Shown here in pieces: positions 8,034-16,470 of a DNA stretch of 20,465 nucleotides; the stretch's first letter is position 1, and each line of letters opens with the position of its first letter. Source of the stretch: Victivallales bacterium (GTDB taxonomy: Bacteria > Verrucomicrobiota > Lentisphaeria > Oligosphaerales > Oligosphaeraceae); the NCBI GenBank assembly GCA_017431185.1, contig JAFRLP010000180.1, positions 1 through 20,465 on the forward strand, in the 5' to 3' direction. The notes beneath the pieces were generated by a model. It ran no database searches and was not told the origin of the DNA. It was given only the letters and a program-made list of their open reading frames with translations. A program made the translations under genes and the position numbers.

Positions 8034-10019
8034 ATGAACAAAAGAAACCTTTTCACCCTCATCGAATTGCTCGTGGAAAACGCGGTGAAAGCCATCTGCG
8101 ACACTCTCCGGGTACAGTATGGGTTCCGAAGATTCTGGAAGGGGCCGGAGGAATACGATTTCCAGTCATTCAGCCTGGCCCTTGCGGTCATACAGGCAAA
8201 TATGCCGAATGCCCATGTCATCATCAACTGCCAGAGCTATATGCCGGACTGGTGGCTGGAGCAAAATCCCGATTCCCGGATCAAATGGTTCCGAAACCAC
8301 GCAAACTATCCCAATTACTATCAGTCCATGGCCTCCCTCGCGTCTCAGAAGGATGCACGGAAGGCCGTCCATGCCCTGCTGGACTTCCTACGCAAGTCGG
8401 GACATGCCAGACGGATTATCGGAATCGTATTCTCCGATGGACAAACAGCTGAATGGTATTGGGCAAACGAGCCCTACGGTGGTCCGTATGGCTACAGGCT
8501 CTTCCAGGGCAAATCCGTGGCTGACTGCGAAGCCTATCGGATGTTCCTGAGTCAAAAACACGGCACAGTCCCGGAGGGTGCCGACATCCCCGAGCCTGCC
8601 CTGTGGAACACACACGACGAGGGCATCTTCCTAGACTATCCCAAAAGCAGGGAGGTCATCGACTTCTTTGATTTCCGAAATGCCTCCGTCGGCCAGGCGA
8701 TTTGCAATCTGACCGGGACGGTGAAGCGGGAGACCGACGGGAAAATCCTCAGTGGCGCCTATTATGGATACCACATCATGTTCTCCCGAATGTTCAACCA
8801 GTTCCAGACCAGCGGGCATTTAAGGCTGCGCCAAGTCGCCGCCAGCGGATTCTGCGACCTGTTCTTTGCCCCCACGCTGTACGGCTGGCGTTCTCCAGGC
8901 GGCGCGGAAAGCCTCATGCAGCCTGCCGAGGCCATCACCTGCCACGGGGGAATTCCCATTGCGGAATACGACTACCGAACCTACTCTGAATCCCTTCCGT
9001 CGCAGTTGACCAACGGCGGCTCGGAAACCGTGGCGGCCACCCTCGGCTGCCTTGACCGGGGATTTGGCCTGGCTCTGGTGCGTTCCGCCGGCGGCCACTG
9101 GATGGAAATGCATGAACGCTGGTACAGGGAACCGCTGATTCTCAAACACATCGCCTCCCTGTTGAAGCTCTACCGTGCCCTGCCAATGCAAACCGCCAAT
9201 ACGCTTTCCGTCGAGGTCTGCCTGGTCAGCGATGAACGTTCCGTCCTGCGCACCACCAATAACCTCGGCGATGGCGTACACCGCGCCGTCATCGCGGAAA
9301 TCTGCCGGACATTCCCGAAAACTGGCGTTTGCTATCGGCATGTGCAACTGGCAGACCTGCTCACCGACAACCTGATACCGAGCCACAGGTTCTACCTTTT
9401 CCTCAATCTGTTCGAACTTGATGATGCGCAACGCAAGGCACTGAAGGCGCGCCTGGAACGCGAGAAGGCAGATGCCTTGTGGCTCTATGCCCCTGGTGCA
9501 CTCAAGCCTGGCAAGAATCTCGATATTGCGGGAATCCAGGAAATGACAGGAATCCAAGTCCGCAGAGATGATGCCAGCCTTTCGCTGGACTGCCAGGCCA
9601 CCGCCGATTTTGGCGGCTCCAGAAAGAGTAGTTACTTGACCACGGCTCCCAATTTCCTGCCAGTCGGAGGATACGATACGGTGGCTGCGTATTCAGGGGA
9701 AAAGCCTGTGCTGGTCGGACGCACCGCCAATGGCCGAACGGACTTCTTTTCCGCAGCGCTGCCCCCGCCATTCCCACTGCTGCGCAGACTGATGGAACGG
9801 GCGGGAGGTCATTCCTACCAGGAAGGGGAAGACGTCCTGTACGCAGGCAACGACTTCCTGGTTCTCCATGCAGTTTCTGGCGGCATCAAGAAACTGCGGC
9901 TTCCGCCTGAATGCAAGGCCCGCCAACTACTGGGCCTCCAGGTGCATTGTGACGCAAAAGAACCTTTCTGGTGCGCGAAGCCAGGACAGACTTACGGCTT
10001 CATGGTTGAAAGGCAATAG
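8034..10019 (+). CDS. Chimera: pseudopilin N-terminus fused to GH42-like C-terminal part
   Basis: The 661-residue frame is uninterrupted but composite. Residues 1-14 ([14 protein letters not shown]) are the prepilin-type N-terminus seen in the two intact pilin genes of the window, and from residue 15 it becomes a glycoside hydrolase. The pilin hydrophobic helix and H-X9-DG end are absent, and so is the start of the hydrolase, including any signal peptide. The remainder resembles GH42-like beta-galactosidase-type proteins: barrel pieces (VIINCQSYMPDWWLE; EWYWANEPYGGPYGY), then a trimerisation-like domain (FYLFLNLFELDDAQRKALK, and LWLYAPGALKPGK). The junction is at about 8075. The product may not be active or exported. 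The last codons lead directly into the stub at 10029. Confidence 0.8.
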   Translation: MNKRNLFTLIELLVENAVKAICDTLRVQYGFRRFWKGPEEYDFQSFSLALAVIQANMPNAHVIINCQSYMPDWWLEQNPDSRIKWFRNHANYPNYYQSMASLASQKDARKAVHALLDFLRKSGHARRIIGIVFSDGQTAEWYWANEPYGGPYGYRLFQGKSVADCEAYRMFLSQKHGTVPEGADIPEPALWNTHDEGIFLDYPKSREVIDFFDFRNASVGQAICNLTGTVKRETDGKILSGAYYGYHIMFSRMFNQFQTSGHLRLRQVAASGFCDLFFAPTLYGWRSPGGAESLMQPAEAITCHGGIPIAEYDYRTYSESLPSQLTNGGSETVAATLGCLDRGFGLALVRSAGGHWMEMHERWYREPLILKHIASLLKLYRALPMQTANTLSVEVCLVSDERSVLRTTNNLGDGVHRAVIAEICRTFPKTGVCYRHVQLADLLTDNLIPSHRFYLFLNLFELDDAQRKALKARLEREKADALWLYAPGALKPGKNLDIAGIQEMTGIQVRRDDASLSLDCQATADFGGSRKSSYLTTAPNFLPVGGYDTVAAYSGEKPVLVGRTANGRTDFFSAALPPPFPLLRRLMERAGGHSYQEGEDVLYAGNDFLVLHAVSGGIKKLRLPPECKARQLLGLQVHCDAKEPFWCAKPGQTYGFMVERQ

Positions 10020-10109
10020 AGGACTGTCATGGATGACATGGAAATGGAATTGCGGTCGGCTGAAGCGCTGGCGCCCAAACTGGAAAAATGGAGCGTGAAG
10101 GCGAAGAAT
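10004..10109 (+). repeat. Copy A of a 106-bp duplicated segment (partner at 14867)
   Basis: Covers the last codons of the GH42-like frame (VERQ and stop), the spacer, and the first 27 codons of the GH78-like stub. By hand count about 95 of 106 bases match copy B. Mismatches are concentrated in the spacer and at codon positions near the 3' end. Confidence 0.85.
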
Positions 10110-10130
10110 ACCGTAAATTTCATTCTATGA
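10029..10130 (+). pseudogene. 5' stub of a GH78-like gene
   Basis: A 33-codon frame (MDDMEMELRSAEALAPKLEK and 13 more residues) ends at TGA 10128. Twenty-six of 33 residues match the start of the intact GH78-like gene at 14883, and the DNA matches at about 90%. The rest of that gene, over 480 codons, is missing, and the minus-strand AraC gene ends 13 bp further on. AGAGGA lies 5 nt before the ATG, so the stub may still be translated, but no function is expected. Confidence 0.8.
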
Positions 10131-10143
10131 AACGCCGTCGCTA

Positions 10144-11043
10144 CTATGCATCGTGATATGGCGCTTTATCATGGAACAATTTTCGGTATCGAGCGGGGGG
10201 CATGTTGAAGCGTTTGCGGAAGCACAGGATGAAATGGTTGTTGTCGTAGAATCCGCACCGACTGGAAATGTCGGCCAGTGTCAGATTGGTGTTGCGCAAT
10301 AGTTCCTCCGCTTCATTCAGCCTCAGATTCTGCAAATAGTCCCTGGGCGACATTCTTGTTGCCTGAAGGAAATGGCGGAAAAACGTCGCCTGCGACATAT
10401 TGGCGATTTGCGCCAGAAGAGGTCGGTTCAGGGGTTTGTCATAATGCATGGACAGGTAATGCAGGACGTTGGCGATTTTCTGGAAATTGCGTTGCCGTCT
10501 GTCCTCCGCTTTCCCATTTGGGCGGAGAATCACCACGAACAGCAATTTAAAAAGACAGCAGACGGCGGTTTCATAGCCTTCACGGTGTTCCACGAGTTCC
10601 TCGTGGATTTGCTCAATCAGGTCCTTAGTCTGGTCTAGTTGCTTCGCATCCAAATGAAGATGGTGATTCTGGCGGGAATCCGCCGCGCCTTCCCGAAACA
10701 GCGCCTGATAGCCTGACAGATTGACATATTCGCCGAAGTCGAATGGCAATTTCGACAACTGGTACAATAGATTGTAAACCACCAGATCATGCTGGTTGGT
10801 GAAACTGTGAACCTCTCCCGTATGCACCAGAAAGAGATCCCCCGCCTCCAACTGACATATTTCCGCCGACGTGGTATAGGTTCCAGTCCCGCCGACAACC
10901 AGCAGAAGTTCCTCGAAGTCATGCCGATGGGGCAAGGTGGTCGCCCTTTTCCCCTGCACCATGTTCACCGACATCGGGATTCTCTCGTCTATCCGATACC
11001 GCTCCCATTGGTAGGTCTTTGTCGCGTTTGGATTCAGTCTCAT
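10144..11043 (-). CDS. AraC-family regulator with cupin sensor domain
   Basis: A 299-aa transcription factor. An N-terminal cupin-like sensor is marked by LPHRHDFEELLLVVGG (38-52) and GDLFLVHTGEVHSF (68-81), as in RhaS/RhaR-type sugar sensors. The first HTH is near LLAQIANMSQATFFRHF (209-225) and the second near LADISSRCGFYDNNHFILCFRKRF (256-279), both intact, with the usual PPARYRK ending. ATG 11043 is preferred to TTG 11049; neither has a good ribosome binding site. It converges on the GH78-like stub, as a different AraC gene converges on the intact GH78-like gene, so the locus keeps a GH78/AraC convergent layout. The inducer is unknown; the neighbouring sugar genes are plausible targets. 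Confidence 0.9.
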   Translation of the reverse strand: MRLNPNATKTYQWERYRIDERIPMSVNMVQGKRATTLPHRHDFEELLLVVGGTGTYTTSAEICQLEAGDLFLVHTGEVHSFTNQHDLVVYNLLYQLSKLPFDFGEYVNLSGYQALFREGAADSRQNHHLHLDAKQLDQTKDLIEQIHEELVEHREGYETAVCCLFKLLFVVILRPNGKAEDRRQRNFQKIANVLHYLSMHYDKPLNRPLLAQIANMSQATFFRHFLQATRMSPRDYLQNLRLNEAEELLRNTNLTLADISSRCGFYDNNHFILCFRKRFNMPPARYRKLFHDKAPYHDA

Positions 11044-11180
11044 GCCCAAGAATGACAGGGTGGCTGCACGAAAAATGACAATTCATTCAAACAGAGGAAC
11101 TCCCGTTTCCAACGGAGTTTAATATAAGCCTTGCCGAAAGGAATGCCACCCGATATCCATATCAAATTGTTCTGAAGATG

Positions 11181-11340
11181 GATTCCCCGTAATCCCTCAG
11201 CCACTGATATTGCCCAGATGCCGTATTGGCCGCGCGGAGCGCGGCCTGCCAAACCTGCCTGTGAAACCAATCACGAGCGGCGGGTTTGGCAGACCGCGCT
11301 CCGCGCGGTCTGCACCAGTCGGTGAGGGATTACGATTCCC
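11181..11340. repeat. REP/MITE-like imperfect inverted repeat
   Basis: Two arms face each other. CGTAATCCCTCA (11188-11199) pairs with TGAGGGATTACG (11323-11334), and CTGCCAAACC (11246-11255) with GGTTTGGCAG (11283-11292). Each arm also contains its own perfect hairpin: GGCCGCGCGGAGCGCGGCC (11228-11246, 8-bp stem) and GACCGCGCTCCGCGCGGTC (11292-11310, extendable to 11 bp). The two hairpins differ at one pair, G:C against A:T, with pairing preserved. The left arm has about 20 extra bases. No transposase is present, so it resembles a REP/BIME or a MITE. It occupies most of the gap between the AraC gene and the pseudopilin promoter. Confidence 0.8.
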
Positions 11341-11403
11341 CTGAAAAGTCATCGTCATTCGTTCAAAAAATATGAAAATTCGCTCAAAATGAAGCACCCG
11401 CTA

Positions 11404-11432
11404 TTGAATATGTCCACTTTTTCTGGTAAAAT
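11404..11432 (+). promoter_or_regulatory. Sigma70-type promoter of the pseudopilin-DUF4838 pair
   Basis: TTGAAT (11404-11409) and TAAAAT (11427-11432) are separated by exactly 17 bp, with TGG just before the -10 box forming an extended -10. Transcription would begin near 11439, giving a leader of about 55 nt before the pseudopilin ATG. Confidence 0.65.
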
Positions 11433-11493
11433 AGCAGTCGTTCATTTCCTGAACATCGAAGAAAACATCATCGAACAATGGAGCGTGACCATC

Positions 11494-12180
11494 ATGAAGA
11501 CAAAAATGTTCACTCTTATTGAGTTGCTTGTGGTGATAACCATCATCGCGATACTGGCGAGCATGCTGCTTCCCGCGCTGACCAAGGCGCGGGAAAAGGC
11601 CCGCACAGTCGCCTGCCTCAACAACATGAAGACATTCGGGCTCGCCAATACAATGTACGCCGACGACAATGACGACTTCATGGTGCCGGTAAACTATGTA
11701 TGCGGCGGTTCACACACTACGCCAGATGGGACAACCAACACAGGCGCCATCCTCTGGCATACACTCCTCTATCCTTACATCAGGGAGTACAAGACATACA
11801 ACTGCCCGTCAGGAGTGGAAGGCGACAAAGACGGCCATAGATACGTCGGACAGTACCTTGGAGAGTCAATGTACGGACGCAACGCACGCTCTAGCGACGA
11901 TAAAACTAAACGCGGCACCTTCACATATCCGTCCGCGTGCTTCATTTTCGGCGACACGGGATTTGCGCTGTCGAGCGACGGTGCACAGTACGCCAAGTCA
12001 TACGCGCCAAGGTTCCGCAACCATTTAGTCCTCCATGGTCGCCACAACTCGCATCCGTCAATCAGTTTCGCGGACGGACATTCCGTCTCCATGCCAAGCA
12101 CATCCATTCCGAATGATCAACCCCGTCCCTCCTCAAGCAAGTTCTGGTATTACGCGCCAATCGCCCCTATCACTGACTGA
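11494..12180 (+). CDS. Pseudopilin-like protein with H-X9-DG domain
   Basis: A 228-aa protein with a type IV/type II pseudopilin N-terminus: MKTKM then [21 protein letters not shown] (6-26), including the conserved glutamate five residues after the cleavage site. The residue before the phenylalanine is Met rather than the usual Gly. A C-terminal H184-x9-D194-G195 matches the prepilin-processing-associated H-X9-DG signature; CPSG lies at 104-107. Such proteins are abundant in Lentisphaerota and related PVC bacteria. They are presumably exported and assembled or displayed by a type II-like machinery, but their role is not established. GGAG lies 10 nt before ATG 11494; a longer frame back to 11389 would overlap the promoter and is rejected. 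It precedes the DUF4838 gene by 75 bp. Confidence 0.9.
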   Translation: MKTKMFTLIELLVVITIIAILASMLLPALTKAREKARTVACLNNMKTFGLANTMYADDNDDFMVPVNYVCGGSHTTPDGTTNTGAILWHTLLYPYIREYKTYNCPSGVEGDKDGHRYVGQYLGESMYGRNARSSDDKTKRGTFTYPSACFIFGDTGFALSSDGAQYAKSYAPRFRNHLVLHGRHNSHPSISFADGHSVSMPSTSIPNDQPRPSSSKFWYYAPIAPITD

Positions 12181-12255
12181 TACTCGCCGCTCGCAATCAC
12201 CCGTTTTGGGGAATTGCCCCCTTTCCCGTCTAATAACACAATGCAAGGTAGGTAA

Positions 12256-14763
12256 ATGAAGCATTTGGTAATACTGCTGTTGTCAGGCGCGCTGCTGTCT
12301 TGGACGTGCAGCGCGAAGAGCATTCGTTTGGCGGAGGATGGAAAGCCGCTGGCGACGATTGTCACGCCCGCGAAGACGCCTGAGAAAATCAGGACGGCCG
12401 CATTGGATTTACAGAGATATGTCGAGAAGATCTGCGGCGTGAAGATTCCCATCCATGAAGACGGCAGACAAGTCGCTGGCACGGGACTGTACATCGGCGA
12501 CTGCGAAGGTGCGCCAGCCTGCACACTTGCGAAGACGGGCGCCAACTGGGAAGGTTACGTGATTGAGGAGAAGGATGGCAGCCTCTACTTCACAGGGCTG
12601 AACCCAAGCCCCGTCGCATACGGCGTCTATTCCTTCATTGAGGATGATTTGGGCGTGCGCTGGTTCGCGCCAGGCGACCTGTGGGAGAAGGTTCCCACCT
12701 CCGCGAAGCCCGGGACACTGGCGGTGGCGGCGCGTCCACGCACCGTCATACCTCACATCTCGCCGCGCGTCTGGTCCGCACACAACTGGGCCCCGATGTG
12801 GGATGAGTGGAACATCCGCAACAAGACCGCTCCAAGCGAAGTCATCTCCATGCGCAATTTCCAGAACAGGATACACCTGATTTTTCCTGTCGATAAGTAC
12901 GCCAAGGAGCATCCGGAATACTATCCGCTGATGGAGAACGGCAAGCGGTACATTCCCCGCAAGGACGACCGCCACTGGCGACCCTGCGAATCCAACCCCG
13001 AGGTCCAGAAGATTGTGGTGGATTACATCAGGGAATATTTTGACAAGAACCCAACCCAGGACAGTTTCTCCGTCGGCATGGATGACATCTCCCACCTCTG
13101 CTGCTGCCCGAACTGTCGCGCAATGGATGACGCGCCCGACTCCTACGAGCAATGGCGCTTCTCTGACCGTCACTACAAGTTCGTCAACATCATCGCGAAG
13201 GAGATAGGCAAAACCCATCCAGGCAAGTTCATCGGCACGCTGATTTACTCCATCGCCCTTCAGCCGCCCAAGCAGGTTCCCGTGATGGAGCCAAATGTCT
13301 TCGGGTACATCACCGAGACCAGCGCAGCCTGGTGGATGCCTGGACAGAGAAAGATTGACCATGACCTGACAGCCGAATGGCACAGGCGCGTGAAGCACCT
13401 CTTCCGCTATGACTACTACGGCTTCGCCTCCATGGCCCCTCGCTACTATCCGCACTATGTGGATGAACAGATGAAATTCGACCATGCCCATGGCGTGGAG
13501 GGAATGTACATTGAGACCTACACCTTCCTGCCCCTCACCATGCCGATGTTCTGGCAGTTCGCGAAGCTGGAATGGGACACCTCCCTCGACACCGACAGGC
13601 TGCTGGACGAGTTCATGACCATCTACGGCCCCGCGAAGCCCCAGATGGCGCTCTTCTGGGATTTGCTTGAGAATTCCTACCAGGTGGAGCGCCCTGGCCG
13701 AGGCAAGTGGGAGCACCGCGAAATCATCAACCAGGCGCTTGCGATCTCCCCCGAGGATCTGGACAAGGGCTTTGCCCTGCTTGACGAGGCTGACAAGGCG
13801 GCAGGGAACGACGACAAGGTGAAGGCGCGCATCGCCATCCACCGCGACGCCCTGACGCTGGCCGCGTATGCCGTCAGACCCTACGCCTTCAATGAGCAGA
13901 TTCAGGTCATTGACGTGAACACGCAGGCCGACGCGGACAAGGTGTTCGCGCTGGTCGCGAAACTGGATCAGTGCAAGGCGGGACGCGAGGAGTATGTCGA
14001 ATCCCTCAAGAGGCGCGATGACATGATTGGGCTGAACATCCGCGGGCTTCTCGGACATAATGACTACATGCCGCTGGGCTCCTTCGCCGAGTTGGAGACC
14101 AATGCCATGACCGCTCTTTTCCAGGCGCTGGCATGGTATGCAGTCAACCGTCCCGCTGACCTGAAGACCATATCCGAGCGCTTTGACAACCCAGCGCTCA
14201 AAAGCCTGGTGGACGGCTATCTGCGCCTGATGACCAGTGACCATCCTCCCAGGAACCTGATGTGCAACGGCGACTTTGAGATAACGGACGTGGAGAAGAA
14301 CGTCTCGAAGGAGATGATTGACTGGGACAACGAGGGCTGCCCGATGGGGTGGAAATCCTGGGCGCGCGATTCTGTCAATGTGCAGGTTGTGCCAGAAGGG
14401 CGCAGCGGAAATGCCGTGAAGATTTCGAGAAACATGGCGGGCGGCTGCCTCATCCAGACCGTCAATGCGGAGGCGGGCGGAGTCTATCTCCTTACCGCCT
14501 ATATGAAGCTGGTCGGCGGCGGGAACGCCTCTCTGGGCATTCGCTACCGCACGAAGGAGGGGCGCTGGTGCAAACCGCGCATTGGTGAAATCAGCGCCAG
14601 GGTAACTGCCCGTGCGGATGGCGACTGGACACGTGTCCTTCTGCTGGTCGAGGTGCCGAAGGGCGTCGAAGCCAGCCAGATAACCGTCATGCCTGGCTTC
14701 GACCACTTGATTGTCGATAGCACCCTCCTGATGGACGACTTCTCCCTCATTCGGGTGAAATAG
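12256..14763 (+). CDS. Secreted DUF4838 glycoside-hydrolase-like protein
   Basis: An 835-aa protein with a signal peptide (residues 1-20, ending near CSA). An N-terminal domain like the GH67/GH20b-type alpha/beta domain (about 21-150, ALDLQRYVEKICGVKIPI, YGVYSFIEDDLGVRWFAPG) leads into a DUF4838 TIM-barrel-like domain. This carries the typical aspartate/cysteine cluster D276-D277 and C282-C283-C284-P-N-C287. A helical part follows, and then from about residue 665 (NLMCNGDFEITD) a beta-sandwich carbohydrate-binding-like domain to the end. It probably acts outside the cytoplasm on a polysaccharide, with substrate unknown. The ribosome binding site AAGGTAGG sits 5 nt before ATG. It is likely co-transcribed with the pseudopilin. 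No lesion is seen. Confidence 0.88.
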   Translation: MKHLVILLLSGALLSWTCSAKSIRLAEDGKPLATIVTPAKTPEKIRTAALDLQRYVEKICGVKIPIHEDGRQVAGTGLYIGDCEGAPACTLAKTGANWEGYVIEEKDGSLYFTGLNPSPVAYGVYSFIEDDLGVRWFAPGDLWEKVPTSAKPGTLAVAARPRTVIPHISPRVWSAHNWAPMWDEWNIRNKTAPSEVISMRNFQNRIHLIFPVDKYAKEHPEYYPLMENGKRYIPRKDDRHWRPCESNPEVQKIVVDYIREYFDKNPTQDSFSVGMDDISHLCCCPNCRAMDDAPDSYEQWRFSDRHYKFVNIIAKEIGKTHPGKFIGTLIYSIALQPPKQVPVMEPNVFGYITETSAAWWMPGQRKIDHDLTAEWHRRVKHLFRYDYYGFASMAPRYYPHYVDEQMKFDHAHGVEGMYIETYTFLPLTMPMFWQFAKLEWDTSLDTDRLLDEFMTIYGPAKPQMALFWDLLENSYQVERPGRGKWEHREIINQALAISPEDLDKGFALLDEADKAAGNDDKVKARIAIHRDALTLAAYAVRPYAFNEQIQVIDVNTQADADKVFALVAKLDQCKAGREEYVESLKRRDDMIGLNIRGLLGHNDYMPLGSFAELETNAMTALFQALAWYAVNRPADLKTISERFDNPALKSLVDGYLRLMTSDHPPRNLMCNGDFEITDVEKNVSKEMIDWDNEGCPMGWKSWARDSVNVQVVPEGRSGNAVKISRNMAGGCLIQTVNAEAGGVYLLTAYMKLVGGGNASLGIRYRTKEGRWCKPRIGEISARVTARADGDWTRVLLLVEVPKGVEASQITVMPGFDHLIVDSTLLMDDFSLIRVK

Positions 14764-14866
14764 GCCACAGTGTTTCAGGCAAAAGGACAGGCGTAAGAGA
14801 GGCAAGCGTTTTCCGCCATTTCGGGCTGACATAGCCAGAAAATAGAGGTCGGATACCATGGTTCAC
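14764..14866 (+). other. Non-coding remnant between DUF4838 and GH78-like genes
   Basis: About 100 bp with no gene and no convincing terminator or promoter. It stands where the GH42-like gene would be expected if the ancestral order seen at 8034-10130 applied, so a deletion is inferred here. Confidence 0.4.
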
Positions 14867-14972
14867 GGTTGAAAGGCGATAGATGACAGACATGGATGAC
14901 AAGGAAATGGAATTGCGGTCGGCTGAGGCGCTGGCGCCAAAACTGGAAAGATGGAGTGTGTCGGCGAAGAAT
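14867..14972 (+). repeat. Copy B of the 106-bp duplicated segment (partner at 10004)
   Basis: Includes a remnant of the end of a GH42-like gene, readable as FTVERR and a TAG at 14880-14882, then the spacer and the first codons of the intact GH78-like gene. Upstream of it, 14764-14860 carries no gene and no clear similarity to the body of the GH42-like frame. Confidence 0.85.
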
Positions 14973-16430
14973 GTCGTGTATTTCGTCCCAAATTTAGCCT
15001 CCTGGCAGAATCTAGGAGTTATCACTGCCTATCCAGCCAAATACCTTCCAGACCAACTTCTTGCCAAGGACACGAAAATCTTTCTGGATTTTGGCGAGAC
15101 CTTGGTCGGAAAGGTGCGGCTGCGGCTGGAATGCATCTGTCAGCCAGACACGCCCATTCGCCTGAAAACAATGGCTGCTGAACTGCCATACGAGGCAGTC
15201 AACGACCCGGAGACCTACCAGTCTGGACTGGGAAGAGGATGGCTTCAGGAGGAAATGCTCACGGCCTACGAAATGCCGATGGACGTGGTGCTGCCCCGCC
15301 GCTATTCGCTCCGTTATCTTGCCATCACGGTGCTGGCCTGTCCCCGCAGCGGGGTGAAAATCACCAGCGCCGAAGTGGTCGCGCAAAGCGCGGCGGGAAA
15401 AGACCTCCCCCCTCCCCTGCCCGACTGGGACAGGGAAATGGCTCTCATCGACCTCGCCTGCTTCAGAACCTTGCGCAATTGCATGCAGGAGGTGCTGGAG
15501 GACGGGCCGAAGCGGGACCGTCGCCTATGGCTGGGGGATCTGAGGCTTCAGGCCTTGGTCAACCACGTCACCTTCCACCGCTACGACCAGGTGGAACGGT
15601 GCATCCGACTGCTGTGCGCCTGCACCGACGAGCGTGGTAGAATCCCATCCGCCGTTCTTTTGAAGCCGCACCCTTGCGCCGGGGGATTCCTGCTGGATTA
15701 TGCGTTGATTTTTGCCAGGCTTCTGCTGGAGCACTGTAAGTTCACTGGTTCTCTGGCGCTGGCCGAGGAGTGGTTTGACCTGGCCAGGCTCCAACTCTCC
15801 TTCTTCCGCGAGGGAGTGGATGACCAACGGCTATTCCACGCATCTGGATGTCCGCGCGTCTTCATTGACCATTGCCCCGCGCTTGACCGTGACACGCCAG
15901 CCACCTGCGTCGCGATATGGTCAGCGGAGGCACTGGCGGAACTGGCCCAATTGCTGAAACGCCCCGCCAAGGAAATCGCCGCGCTGAAAACGGAGGCGGC
16001 GGAGTGGCGCCAGGCACTGCGTGACAACAGATTCGACTCCAAATCGGGAATGCTGCAATCGGGACATTCACGGCAACTCTCCTGGGCAAGCCAGTTCTGG
16101 GGAATCCTCGCTGGGGTTCTTTCCCCTGAGGAAGCCCGTGCCGCGCTGACCAAATGGGAACAGCAGCCAGAGATGGCGGTGAAGCCGAACACCCCGTATC
16201 TTATGCACTACCTGCTGGAGGCATGTCGGAAATGCGGCATGGAGGAACTCCTGCAAAACACCATCCGCCGCTACTGGGGTGGCATGATTCTTCGGGGCGC
16301 GGACACCTTCTGGGAGGTATTCCAGGAAGACGACGATTTCTACACCCCTTACTGTGACACGCACGACCCGCGCAACAACAGCGCCTGCCATGCCTGGAGC
16401 GGCACACCGAGTTTTTTCATCAGGAAGTAA
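14883..16430 (+). CDS. GH78-like alpha-L-rhamnosidase-type six-hairpin glycosidase
   Basis: A 515-aa protein without a signal peptide, thus probably cytoplasmic. The (alpha/alpha)6 catalytic region shows E206-D207-G-P-K-R-D212-R-R-L-W-L-G-D219, corresponding in spacing to the GH78 motif DCPQRE(x)6D; the residue equivalent to the glutamate is Asp212. Near the end, DTFWEVF (E478) and a closing HAWSGTP block match the second catalytic region. It is much shorter than usual GH78 enzymes (about 900 aa), lacking most accessory domains. Start is ATG 14883 (AAAGG 6 nt upstream), but the paralogous stub has AGG there, so ATG 14892 may be the ancestral start. It would release rhamnose or a related sugar from imported oligosaccharides; function is inferred. 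Confidence 0.82.
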   Translation: MTDMDDKEMELRSAEALAPKLERWSVSAKNVVYFVPNLASWQNLGVITAYPAKYLPDQLLAKDTKIFLDFGETLVGKVRLRLECICQPDTPIRLKTMAAELPYEAVNDPETYQSGLGRGWLQEEMLTAYEMPMDVVLPRRYSLRYLAITVLACPRSGVKITSAEVVAQSAAGKDLPPPLPDWDREMALIDLACFRTLRNCMQEVLEDGPKRDRRLWLGDLRLQALVNHVTFHRYDQVERCIRLLCACTDERGRIPSAVLLKPHPCAGGFLLDYALIFARLLLEHCKFTGSLALAEEWFDLARLQLSFFREGVDDQRLFHASGCPRVFIDHCPALDRDTPATCVAIWSAEALAELAQLLKRPAKEIAALKTEAAEWRQALRDNRFDSKSGMLQSGHSRQLSWASQFWGILAGVLSPEEARAALTKWEQQPEMAVKPNTPYLMHYLLEACRKCGMEELLQNTIRRYWGGMILRGADTFWEVFQEDDDFYTPYCDTHDPRNNSACHAWSGTPSFFIRK

Positions 16431-16470
16431 TCGCCAAATGTACGCTTGAGGGGGTAGTCCCTGTCGATGA

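Noticed and set aside
11389..11493. 35-residue N-terminal extension of the first pseudopilin
   Set aside because: It covers the promoter and would bury the prepilin signal; ATG 11494 gives the canonical start.
12181..12255. Possible hairpin GGGG-AATTG-CCCC between pilin and DUF4838 genes as a terminator
   Set aside because: Four-base stem and no proper U-run; the two genes are probably co-transcribed.
12409..14859. 816-codon open frame on the minus strand opposite the DUF4838 gene
   Set aside because: It mirrors codon structure of a well-supported gene and the translation has no recognisable domain; high-GC coding bias explains it.
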